Positions 54,737 to 64,000 of a stretch of 64,000 nt of DNA are shown here, in pieces. How positions within the stretch are numbered: the first letter of the stretch is position 1; each line of letters begins with the position of its first letter. This DNA comes from Umbilicaria muhlenbergii (Eukaryota; Ascomycota; Lecanoromycetes; Umbilicariales; Umbilicariaceae): positions 1,116,001 through 1,180,000 of the forward strand of contig KK106982.1 in assembly GCA_000611775.1 (NCBI GenBank), written 5' to 3'. A program made the translations under genes and the position numbers. The notes under the pieces are model-generated. The model had not been told where the DNA came from. It searched no databases and worked only from the letters and a program-made list of their open reading frames with translations.

Positions 54737-55974
54737 ATGGTTTTGCCTAAGATTGGAGGTGGGAAAACCCGTCCCGGAACCGCACGCCCTACTCTGGGCG
54801 GGAAAGGCATCAAGACCGGGGCCGGCGGCAGAGGTCTAGGGAAAGCAGGAGCGCGACGCCACCGGTATGTTTCTTATTGGAGTCCAATCGTTTGGTTTCT
54901 CCGTTGTCGAAGAGTTTTGTGTGTTTGTGCACTTTGCGGTGTTGTCTCTTGAGTCTCGCTTCTGGATCAGCACCTCGACGGAGAGGATGGGCTGGATCTA
55001 GAGTATATTGCTCCATCCACTTCGTTCTTGGTCTATCAATGGATTTCTTGGTGTAGACTTGATACTTCTCGGGGAATACGAAACTTACGGGGCAGTAGGA
55101 AGATTATCAAGGACACGATTCGCGGCATCAGTGAGTTAGCGCTGCAGGGTATGATGAGCTATGTCTGGTTTCTAACATGTGATTCCTGCAATAGCGAAGG
55201 GTGATATCAGGTCTGTCTGGAGTCCTTTATGTCTATCTCTACTGTATCGTTTGAACCTTGTACATCTCCTTCGCTCGCACTTGCTCAGGTCAATCTTCTG
55301 TGGCCTTACTCATATCTGCTTGATGTTCCCTATGAGTAGCAAACGCGATCTACCCTTCAAACCAGAGTGTGGAAGGATGCATCACAGATATACTAACCCA
55401 CTTTGGCTTCCAGACGTATGGCGCGTCGTGGTGGTGTTAAGCGTATATCTGGCCAAATATACGAGGACGTACGAGGCGCGCTGAAAGACCGAATGACCCG
55501 AGTAAGCTGTCTCTCTTCCCAGGGTGGCCACCAGGAAACTGACCACGCCCACAGATAATCAAAGACTGCTGCGCCATTCTAGACAATTCGGGCCGCAAAA
55601 GTGAGCCTCTGGTAGACTGAAGCTCTGTGTCACTATGCAAACATACTAACATAATCTGATCTGCACTTAGCCATCTCTGTGTCTGACGTAAGTACTACAA
55701 CTCTCTGTGCTCTGTATTATGCTGAACTCATCTAGGTCATCTTCGCCTTAAGACGAGTAAGTCCTCTTGAGTCTTCTATGCCCATGTTCTACGGATGGAA
55801 CCCCAGTCTCCAGGTAAACGGGGCATTTGCTAATTCTTGTGGTTTGCTTACATTATAGATCGGAACACCTGTCTATGGTACGTACTTTCAGGCAAGGCTA
55901 AAAAGGTATACCACATGTTAACGGTTGTAGGTTTTGATCAAGACACATATAATCCGAAGAAATTACGCCGTTGA
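54737..55974 (+). CDS. Divergent histone H4 variant, nine exons
   Basis: Exons 54737-54864, 55099-55130, 55195-55210, 55414-55501, 55555-55600, 55671-55687, 55736-55756, 55859-55877 and 55931-55974 total 411 nt (136 residues). The joined protein aligns to H4 without gaps in the core: [20 protein letters not shown], then [20 protein letters not shown], and GRKTISVSDVIFALRRIG. It has a 24-residue N-terminal extension and ends YGF plus 12 residues (canonical H4 has two). At the positions of K5, K8, K12, K16 and K20 it has A29, R32, K36, R40 and K44. Two Cys (CC at 93-94) sit in the alpha-2 helix region. Introns include two over 200 nt. Fungal H4 variants are known, for example Neurospora hH4v, but are little studied. 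All joins use GT...AG. Confidence 0.9.
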
Positions 55975-56506
55975 CCGAAGAGCACCTGCCTCCGTCTCCG
56001 CTATTGACGACACCTCATCATCATCCTCCAACACCTCATCATAGCCGACACCATCCCCCATCAATTTCTACCTACGCGGACGCGATGTTTCGATGATACC
56101 CCTTACTAATAGCGTCTGAGGTTTGAGATATCAAGTAGGTTATCTGTGATGGCGCTACACTTGAGCTTGGGGTACGCAATATTGAATTATGCAGTATTAA
56201 ACTATGCAGCTGCAGGAGGCCTTGCGCATAATTATCGCAGGTAGTACCCGGGACGAACAAAATGCACTGAAGCCATTGTGGCTGTTCGTGATCGCATCTG
56301 CATTGTCCCTTTCGGGCTCTCAGGGCTTCCTGAAGCAACATAAATTACTGGATTGGGGCGCGCTCACGATCGCCGTTGAACATAGCGGGCCTTGAATAGC
56401 GACAAAATATCGCCAAGCATGGTAATCAAGCCATTCTACTCCATGATTTAAATGTAGCCTACCCAGCCATTGATATATAACCTAATGTCTTCCGCCCTTC
56501 CAGCAA
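55975..56506. other. Intergenic between convergent genes
   Basis: 532 bp between the H4 variant and the GNAT gene. Small frames at 56072-56395 overlap on both strands and look random. Confidence 0.55.
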
Positions 56507-57778
56507 CTACCTCTTCTTCCCAACAGCCATCTGCGCATCCACCACCTCCTGTAAAGTCTTCCTCGCTCTCGCCTCTCGGCGGTCAAACCCGCCATTAAAG
56601 ATCTTCGGCAACACTCTTCCCGAATCTGTAACACATGGAGTCAGCCAAACAACCCTATCCATCCCCACCCCTGGCCACAAAACTCACTCGCGTGCACCTC
56701 CGCAAACTCCACACTCTCACACCCCTTCTCCACGACCGCGACCCTAACCGCCTCCTCCAACAACCCCCTCCCCACGCCCTTCCCCCTCCACCTCAACCCC
56801 ACCGTCCACGCCCTCACCACGCCCTTCTTCCCCACCCCCCCCTTCCTCCCCCTCTTCCCCTTCTCCTTGTCCCTCTCCCCCGGCACAATCCTCAAAACGA
56901 CACACCCGATAACCGTATCCCCGTACTGCGTCACCACCACCACATCCCTCTCCCCGCCTTCTTTCCCCCCCCCCTCTTTCTTCCCCGNNNNNNNNNNNNN
57001 NNNNNNNNNNNNNNNNNNNNNNNNNNNNNNNNNNNNNCCGGGTCCAAAAACCCCCACCCCACCCCCTCCGCCCGCTCCAAATACCCGCCCGCCGCCCACC
57101 GCACCCCGACCAACATCGCCATCACGCACCCCGCCCACGTCGTCGCCACCAGCGCCCAGCTCCCGTGCTGCAGACTCAGGATGTACTGCGCCACGGCGGC
57201 GAGGACGGCGAAGGCGGGCGCGAGGAAGAGCGGGTGCGAGAGGAGGAGGCGCGAGGCGAGTTGGCGCTGCTGGGCGATGCTGTCGGCGATGAGGTGGAGG
57301 GCAGGGGGGCGGAGGAATGGGTGGGGGCGGTGGGGGACGACATTGTTGTGGGGGGAGGGTCGATGGCGAGGGAGAGTTGGAGGTTTTGGCGCAGGGTGGA
57401 GAGGAAGGCTGTGCGGGAGGAGAAGAGGAGGTTAGTGTGCGGGATATCTGTGAGGAGGACGGATGGACGCGAGCGGGCGCTGGGGAAACGAGAGGGACCT
57501 TTTGGGTGCAGAGGTGCGGGTGCTGGTGCGGTGGAAATAATCATTCTACCAACCACGAGGTCGGAGCGATCGATGTCTTTTTCCGCTCTTTTCAAACAAC
57601 AAAGGACGAACAGCACCTTGATAGACTTACCGGCGCTATATCTCAACCCAGGAATCCTCTCGACAAAAGCCTTTCCCAGATATTCGATCCCGTCCGCCGT
57701 CTTGTTCTGAAGCTGTCCCAGCTGCGTCTGAAGGTTCGATGGGAAACTCGATTGGAAAGACTCGTATCGCCGTGCCAT
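56507..57778 (-). CDS. GNAT-family N-acetyltransferase with two membrane spans, interrupted by assembly gap
   Basis: A minus-strand gene. The start MARRYESFQSSFPSNLQTQL leads to GLRYSAG, then an intron beginning with GTAAGT near 57630. The next part (TDIPHTNLLFSSRTAFLSTL) runs into two membrane spans (FLAPAFAVLAAVAQYILSL; ALVATTWAGCVMAMLVGV). The gap at 56988-57037 cuts the coding region. After it, VVVVTQYGDTVIGCVVLRIV, RAWTVGLRWRGKGVGRGLLE (the acetyl-CoA-binding R/QxxGxG/A loop) and VEKGCESVEFAEVHA identify the GNAT fold. A last intron (56687-56626) leads to a 119-nt exon ending at 56507. Near 57310 the frame shifts within a C-run; one missing C would restore it, so sequence error is likelier than pseudogenisation. 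Substrate unknown. Confidence 0.7.
56988..57037. other. Assembly gap, 50 N
   Basis: Exactly 50 N, probably a placeholder of unknown true length. It is flanked by C-rich, low-complexity coding sequence of the GNAT gene. Confidence 0.98.
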
Positions 57779-58348
57779 GGTCTTTTTCAGTCTAGCTCCG
57801 AATGCTTCTCTCCTTTGTCACGGAGGCTTAAATTTAAGCTTGCTGCTCTCGAACAGGAATGCAAATGCAGACGACGGCGGGGGAGACATGATGGTCTGGT
57901 GCTGCTGGGTCTTTATGAGAGCACGTTCTTGAGGCATTGGCTGTCGGGCCCGTCTTGGCTTTTCATTGGGGACACTGATTAGAGCGATAAGGGGATGGTG
58001 GGCCGGCTGGGGTGGCGAGGGTGCTAGTGCATGCCGGCATGGACGGGATTGGACTCGATGTGCAGCATTGTCTCGACAGTATCGCCTGCTCCATAGAGGT
58101 AGACGAGAAATCTGTACAGTGTTCTAATCATCAGGCTCGTGATCCAAAGCTTTACATGGAAATGAAGCGACGATACACAATCTACGCAAACATGGGGTAT
58201 ATCCGCCTAACCCTGCAGGCTGCATACCAACCCGAACGCCCTGCACTCGTTGCAATCTCTTCGCCCACAAGACGCCGCCAATGCTCGCCAAGAGGCAACG
58301 ATATGATGACAAGCAAAACACAATAGACATTTGTAGTAGTACCAGAGT
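57779..58348. other. Intergenic
   Basis: 570 bp between the GNAT start and the dynein stop codon. A frame at 58012-58326 plus has no recognisable domain. Confidence 0.55.
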
Positions 58349-61300
58349 TCAAGGTGCCGTCTCCGCCTCCGCCATCAGCTGCTCTCCTTCATCCAATAGT
58401 TCGGTGATTTTCGCCACATTTGCGATCACCTTCTTTCCATGCCCGACCAGCAACAGTTTCTCCGCGTTCGCCGGCAGCCCTAGATATGTGGGTGGCTCGC
58501 GCTCCGGTAAGCGGTTCACCCACTGCATAAAGTCTTTCATTCCTATCCCCTCGGGGACCGTCAAGTCTCCGTCTCCGTCTGTGTAAGCACCGGCTTCCTC
58601 GCCTCTGACTCCTTCGACTAGTTTGTGGCCCTGGTCAAATGCTGCGGGCGTCAAAATACCGTGGACGAGTTGCGCAAGTTGCTTGAAGTCACCGTCATCG
58701 TCGATCTTGCCACCGTATGTTTCGGTGATGAGGGTGCGTATGAGATCCCAGGGCATGTTGAGGGGAGCAATATTGGATCGACCGTGTGCCACTGTATCAA
58801 TCCAGTAATCGATAATAAATGCAGCGCATTCATACTGCATGCATGTTAGTATTCTGCCTTCTGCAACGCGGACAAGATCCTTACATCGCTGTCATTAAAC
58901 TCCCAGAACCCCTTCCATCCCAAAGTCGGGGCATATCTCAACCGCTCCTGGATCACTGCATGTAGGAATGAGAGTAGAAGATATACTCTTGCCTTCTCCA
59001 CTGGCTCTTTGACCCCTCGTATCGAAAGCGACGATAGTGAATCCTTCATATTAGCCTTCACTCCGGCTGGTTGCTCATACATGAGCACTCTTGAAGCCCG
59101 AAGTAGATTAACCGGTATCTTGAGACTTGACTCCATGGCAAGGAACAACCGGAAGTCAGGATGAGGCTTCAACGAGTTCAGTCGCTTTTCAAGACTCTGT
59201 AGCCACGTCGGTGCCAGATGAACATTCTTGATCAACACCCATGACCCAGTAGCTGCTGCGTTACTGATGGCTTTGTCCGCGCTGGCCAGGCCTTCATTGG
59301 AACCCATGGCAATGTTCGAGCATTGAGTACGCGTCTCTGCCACTAGACTGTCCACTTTGTAGCTGGCGTCGAATCCAGGACTAGAACATAGAGCAATCGG
59401 TGTAGTTGGAGAAACTTGCTTCACAACGCGGCCGAGATTCTCCGTTGCTTCTAGCAAATCTCCGCCAAACACAGCGGTAACAAACTTCTCAGCCGCTGGC
59501 ACAAAACGGTCCATTCTGAAGATCTTGACGAGCAACAAGGATATAAGACGTTGATCTAAATCATTCGTGTCCTCGTCCCATACTGCGGGGACAAAATCCT
59601 CTGCTATTTCTTCGGTGCAGAATCGATTCCATTCCGAGGACGAAACCTTCGCAATGTTTGGCTTCAAAGCAGGAAAGCGGGAAGCTTTGGCTAATGCCTC
59701 GTCTTTACGCCCAGAGTCTGCTGAAACGTCGCTCCCCTCGAAGCTAGGGTCTAGAATATTTGCGATAAGTCCAGTGTCCATTTGGTACGGTGAAGCCTGA
59801 GCAAGAAGCATGGCCAGGGTGACACGATCTTTTTGCAACAGACTGAGTGAAGTCCTTTGGTAAGTGCACACGAAAAGATCTCTGAGAATAATGTCGCCGC
59901 TAACAGAATAATCTTTTTGAGCTGCGAGTCGAGGGTTGTCATGAAGGACGGAGTTGAAGATGTCCACGAAATATTGCAACGAGAACTGGTAGAAATGATT
60001 AAGGTGGTGAAGTTGCTCTAGGACAGCAAAGACTGCACTGCAAGATCTGGCAATGGTGTTATACTGCAGGGTGATGTTCTCAACCTCAGTCATCACACCC
60101 TCCGTCTCCGACATCTTCCTGGAAATCTCTTTGGCTTCCTTCTTCAATGTCTCAAGCGTCTCAACGACGACGTCATCATCGAGGATGTTGCCTCGAGATT
60201 CATTGAGTGCCTGGAGAAGGCGTTTCTCCAAAGCTCGTAGATGGACGTTGAATTCGCCCTGCATTTTGACAAGGTTGGATCGCCTCTCGTCCACGTCCGG
60301 TCGCTCGGACTTGAGAACTTCATTCAATGACTGTGTTTGAAGGCTGCTTCGAGTGACAGTGAAGTTCACGAAAGTGGTTCGACTGCAGATATCGGGAGGG
60401 AACCTGGCTGAAGGGTCTCGAGTGGAGAGGTAGAGCTTGAACGCAGGCGAGAAATCGATCTCTTGCTTTCCCAGCTGAATAAGCACACGACCCCCAGTTC
60501 TTTGGTACTCTTTATTGAGAACGTGGTTCAAAACAGGATCGAGATGCTCGGCATCCTGGATAAGAATCGGGTTTCCAAAACGAAGCGAGCTCTCTAGCTG
60601 TTTGATGAAGGAATCATCAAGAAAGCTGGTAACGGTAAGCCGCCGTTCTTTGCTCTCATTTTGTAAGAAGTCTGCGGCACGTCCGGAAGGATCGATGATC
60701 AGGGGGTAGCGGTTGAAGCGCTTCAGAAGTATAGCATTTTCGGTACACAGTTCATCCACAGGAAGCCCATTCTCGTGCCAATTGAGACGTTCATCAGCGG
60801 TCGACAGGTACTCGGTTACCGGGTTGTGAGGCTTGTAGCTGATGCCAGACATCACAAGCTGACCCAGCCAGTCATTCGTCATAGCCTTACGGAATTGCTG
60901 ATCAAACAAGCCACTGTAGGCCAAGAAGGCCGCTGCAAGTAGGACATCACCGACAATGGTGCTAATCTGTGTCTCGAAAGATTTGCTTCCTTCCTCCCAT
61001 CTCAATCGTTCGGAGGAGAGACTGTCAAGTAGCTTCACACTCCGGTCAACCTTGAATTGAACGCGGGACATTTCGGTTTTGATGGCTTGCGTTTCACTTA
61101 TCAGGGCCGCGTACTCGGTCTTGTATTTGGAAATGCTGCGCTCAAGATTAGTGATGGTGTTATTGATCGCTTGTGCTTCAGCTTTGGTCTGCAGCGCTTG
61201 CTCCTCGAGCTGCTCTGCCTCCTCGCGTAGAGGACCAACCCGATCTAATATTGCAGAATAGTTGACTTGAGCCTCGACCCACTGCACAAGCGGCCCACAT

Positions 61301-64000
61301 GCTTTGCTAGCACGATTGACGCGTTCGTACGTAAAATCGTCCTTTGATAGGAAATCATTCTGCATCTTCTGACGGAGGCCCCTTGTCATTTGTCTCTCGT
61401 TATCGTAGCCGACTATGCTGGCAATAAAGTCATCTCGACGTACGATTCCTTGGATTGTCTTCCAGCTGTCGACCTTATGACCGAGCAGTGTGCAGACTGA
61501 CTCCAAGGCAAGTTTGACGCCAGCTGGAGGGTTGCCCATCGAGCGAACTTCGGTCAGATGCTGACGCTTGATATTGCTTACGCTTTCTTGCGCATCCAAG
61601 ACAGCCGGCTCCGCCTTCTCCAAGTCCGCACTGACCACTTCTTTCCGCTTTGCGACTTCTTCCTCCTGTAGGTCAAGATCCACCTGAATTTTGAGAGAGG
61701 TTGCTTTACGTTGCTCGGCCTCCCGCTGATCGGCTATCATTTTCTGCAGCTTCTCGTTCGCCTCAGCATCCTTTCTTTCCAGTTGGGTCTTTTTCTGTGC
61801 AAGACTCGCTCTCAAGTCCCGAACCTTGTCGACAGTGTCTCTTAGCTTTTCCAACCCAACATTAAGATGGCGTTGCTGCTCTTCGAGGTCCTCGCGCTTC
61901 TCGTTGAACAAGCGAACGTACTGAGCAACAAAGTCGAGGAAATGTCGTGGAGTCAAGAAGGTCGTTCTGCCTTGTTGCTTTTGCATTCGTTGGTTGAAAC
62001 GATGCAGAGAATGATGCACGTATACCATTGAGTTGACCACAGTGTCTCGGTGAGATGCTGGAAGTGAGATATCTCTGTAAGCCACAGGAATACTGTCCGG
62101 TGCCACGAAGCTGGGCTTGTCTAGATCGACAGACTGTGTCAGTTCCAGGCCAACTTGATACAAAGCTTGATCAGACCAGTCACCGAACCAATTAAGGACG
62201 CAACGATTGAAGAGTGCAGGGCTTGTTGCAGCTTTCGAAGACAAGCCGTCCTCGGGGGGGTTCATCGTGAACACTACGTGCAAGTTCTTGACGATTTGCT
62301 GGGTGAACCATTTGTAGAGCTCTTCTTGAGAATCCAGCAAAAGCCCTTGGCGCTGCGCGCCTTCCTTGCAAGCGGTCATCAGAGACGCAAAATCATCACC
62401 CTCAAACAATCCAGGGACTTCGGCGTTCGCGAGCAGGGTGTTCATGCGCTCTAGGAAGCCGGATTCCAGGACGTTGGACTCATCCATAATGAAGCAGATC
62501 TTTTCCCCTTTACAGCCGGATCTGCGAAGAACATCCCGCAAATCGTTATCGAAATCCTCGGCACAATACTTTCCATGGACTTTGATTTGAAACACCTTGA
62601 GGCCATTCATCCAAGCGACAAACCTGGAAAGAGTGGTTTTACCGCTTCCGCTTACACCGATGAGTATAAGATGTCCTTGAGGTTGTCGGAAAACTCGGTC
62701 GATGCGAAGGACGTGCTCGAGAACATCGTTGAATAAGACTAACGGTACATCGACTTCTTCTTCGCAGAAGGTCTTCAGCCGTGCCTTGACAAATTCGCGA
62801 AGCTGTTCGCGTTCCACAGGAACGTAATCCTTAGAGAGCCAGTTTGAGTATAAGATGGGCCCTTTCAGGGCTAAGTCTTCGTCAATCGTGGGGAAGTGTA
62901 CCAAGGCAATGCGATGTGCCGTTTCCTCCGTCCATTTCCTTTCGTCATCCGCGATGAGTCTGTCCTGAAACAAGCGAAGCGCTTCATGGGCCCAGATTCG
63001 GACCAGACCCTCTACAGGAAGGTTCTCGAGAGGCCTTATGGCTTCATACACACCACGTACCCACCGAGTCAACTCACGAGGCGAGTAGACGTAATGGGGC
63101 TGAATCTTTGGTGTAAAGCGTCTTTGAGACTCCAAGTAAAATTGAACCATGGCGCTGGTCAGCGCTTCGGAGTATCCCCGTAGATTTGGGATTATCTTCA
63201 GAACTGCACAGTTAAAGGTACCATATATCTGTAGTAGCGACAGTTCTCCAGGGTAGTCGACCATGATCAGAGGCGCGTGTCGAAGAAATCGTGCACCTAG
63301 CAGCGTACGCCCAACATCGGTAGGCGGATTACAGGCTCCAACGAACTGAACACGCTCGAGCGTGATCCACGTTTTATCGGAAGCCCTCCAAAAGCCATTT
63401 TGTTCCACTAATTGGCGAAGGAAAGCGATTGCGCGCTGTGTGCCATACTTATCTGGTGCAGGCAGGTTTATTTCATCGCAGAAAAGAACCAGCCATCGGC
63501 CAACCTGACTTGGTGACATTACCACACCATTGAGTGTCTTGCGATATTCGCAATATTGATCGAACGTCTTGATGATAAGATCTGGCGTTGTAGCGCTAGA
63601 GAAATTGAGGCCAACGACTTCCAGGTTCGGAAGCTTACGCAGAGCACTGAACAAAGTCATTGTCTTACCAGAACCCGGTGGACCACAGAGGATCAGAGGC
63701 TTATGTTCTGCCAGCCAGGAGTAAAGGACATCCTCATGGCGTACAGTGTCGAGTGTCGGTATTACCATGTCGGTTTGGGTGATGGAGTGAGTATTGATCT
63801 CGATGTTTGGTACTTGAGTTTGCCAAGGTGTCCACTCTGCCTTAGGCAACGAAATGTCATAGTCGATGAGAGACGAGGTTTCGCTCAAGAGCGGCGTATC
63901 GAATGTCGTCAGCCCAGCAACGTAATCGCCAAAGATCTTGCGTTCTGATAACGGACAGTCTCCTGTGAACGACCAAACCAGAGCGAGAAGCATCTTCTTC
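58349..64000 (-). CDS. Cytoplasmic dynein heavy chain, C-terminal part (AAA3 to tail end), runs off right edge
   Basis: The 3' part of a dynein 1 heavy chain gene on the minus strand: one long exon from the window edge to 58885, a 50-nt intron (58884-58835) and a last exon 58834-58349. The join restores [16 protein letters not shown]. In order: the AAA3 P-loop [11 protein letters not shown], the AAA4 P-loop [13 protein letters not shown] with sensor-type [11 protein letters not shown], and the long antiparallel stalk coiled coil around the microtubule-binding domain ([20 protein letters not shown] is the conserved base). The AAA5 and AAA6 regions follow ([40 protein letters not shown]), then the C-terminal domain. 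It moves nuclei, vesicles and spindles towards microtubule minus ends. The missing N-terminal part (tail, AAA1, AAA2) lies to the right. Confidence 0.97.

Noticed and set aside
1-64000. Secondary-metabolite cluster around the flavin monooxygenase or the TauD dioxygenase
   Set aside because: No synthase, transporter or pathway regulator lies near either gene; neighbours are housekeeping or unrelated.
1-64000. Transposons, retroelements, CRISPR arrays, tRNA or rRNA genes
   Set aside because: No terminal repeats, transposase or reverse-transcriptase motifs, spaced direct repeats or tRNA box A/B pairs were seen by eye; a dedicated scan could still find a diverged tRNA.

Overview
This window is nuclear DNA from a filamentous ascomycete (Pezizomycotina). 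The evidence is short spliceosomal introns (mostly 41-75 nt) with GT...AG ends and CTAAC/CTGAC-like branch sites, single-gene transcription units on both strands, and fungus-specific families: an AA9 polysaccharide monooxygenase, a DUF3431 protein, an Asi-type nuclear-membrane ubiquitin ligase and a GPI-anchored repeat protein. The order or genus cannot be fixed from the sequence alone. I see no virus-like element, retroelement, DNA transposon, CRISPR array, rRNA or tRNA. There is one 50-N assembly gap (56988-57037).

Layout. 1-8.7 kb: the end of an HEI10/CCNB1IP1-type meiotic gene, two lineage-specific genes (Cys-rich; coiled coil) and a long GPI-type wall protein with about 65-residue repeats. 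8.7-10.5 kb: no convincing gene. 10.5-16.1 kb: a membrane-anchored aspartic-protease-like protein that lacks its first catalytic Asp, and an Asi1/Asi3-like RING ligase. 17-20.3 kb: a flavin monooxygenase and a WRAP53/Swt21-like WD40 protein. 21-26.6 kb: a small GPI protein, a Zip2/SHOC1-like meiotic protein and a TauD-type dioxygenase. 26.6-30.3 kb: a gene-poor stretch. 30.3-36.8 kb: DUF3431 protein, a mucin-like membrane protein, HSP10, an unrecognised 153-aa gene and a vacuolar-type R-SNARE. 37.4-49.8 kb: a compact housekeeping block with a twin-ABC ATPase, an F-box/UIM protein, ribose-5-phosphate isomerase, the NEDD8-activating enzyme subunit Ula1 and TYW1. 50.2-54.3 kb: a PQ-loop protein and an AA9-CBM18 enzyme. 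54.7-56 kb: a divergent histone H4 variant. 56.5-64 kb: a GNAT protein broken by the gap, and the C-terminal half of a cytoplasmic dynein heavy chain that runs off the right edge.

The most interesting item is the histone H4 variant (54737-55974). It has nine exons, four of them 16-21 nt, and encodes a histone fold with a 24-residue N-terminal extension. Its tail keeps only one of the four usual acetylated lysines, and it has a longer C-terminus. The same window holds two other probable meiosis genes, HEI10-like and Zip2/SHOC1-like. That makes a germline role for the variant a fair hypothesis, but it is inference. Exon structures were read by eye. Where an exon total divides by three and the joins restore family motifs, confidence is high. 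Three places (HEI10 near 635-687, the F-box gene near 40420, the GNAT gene near 57310) show frame breaks best explained by a weak intron or a miscounted homopolymer.
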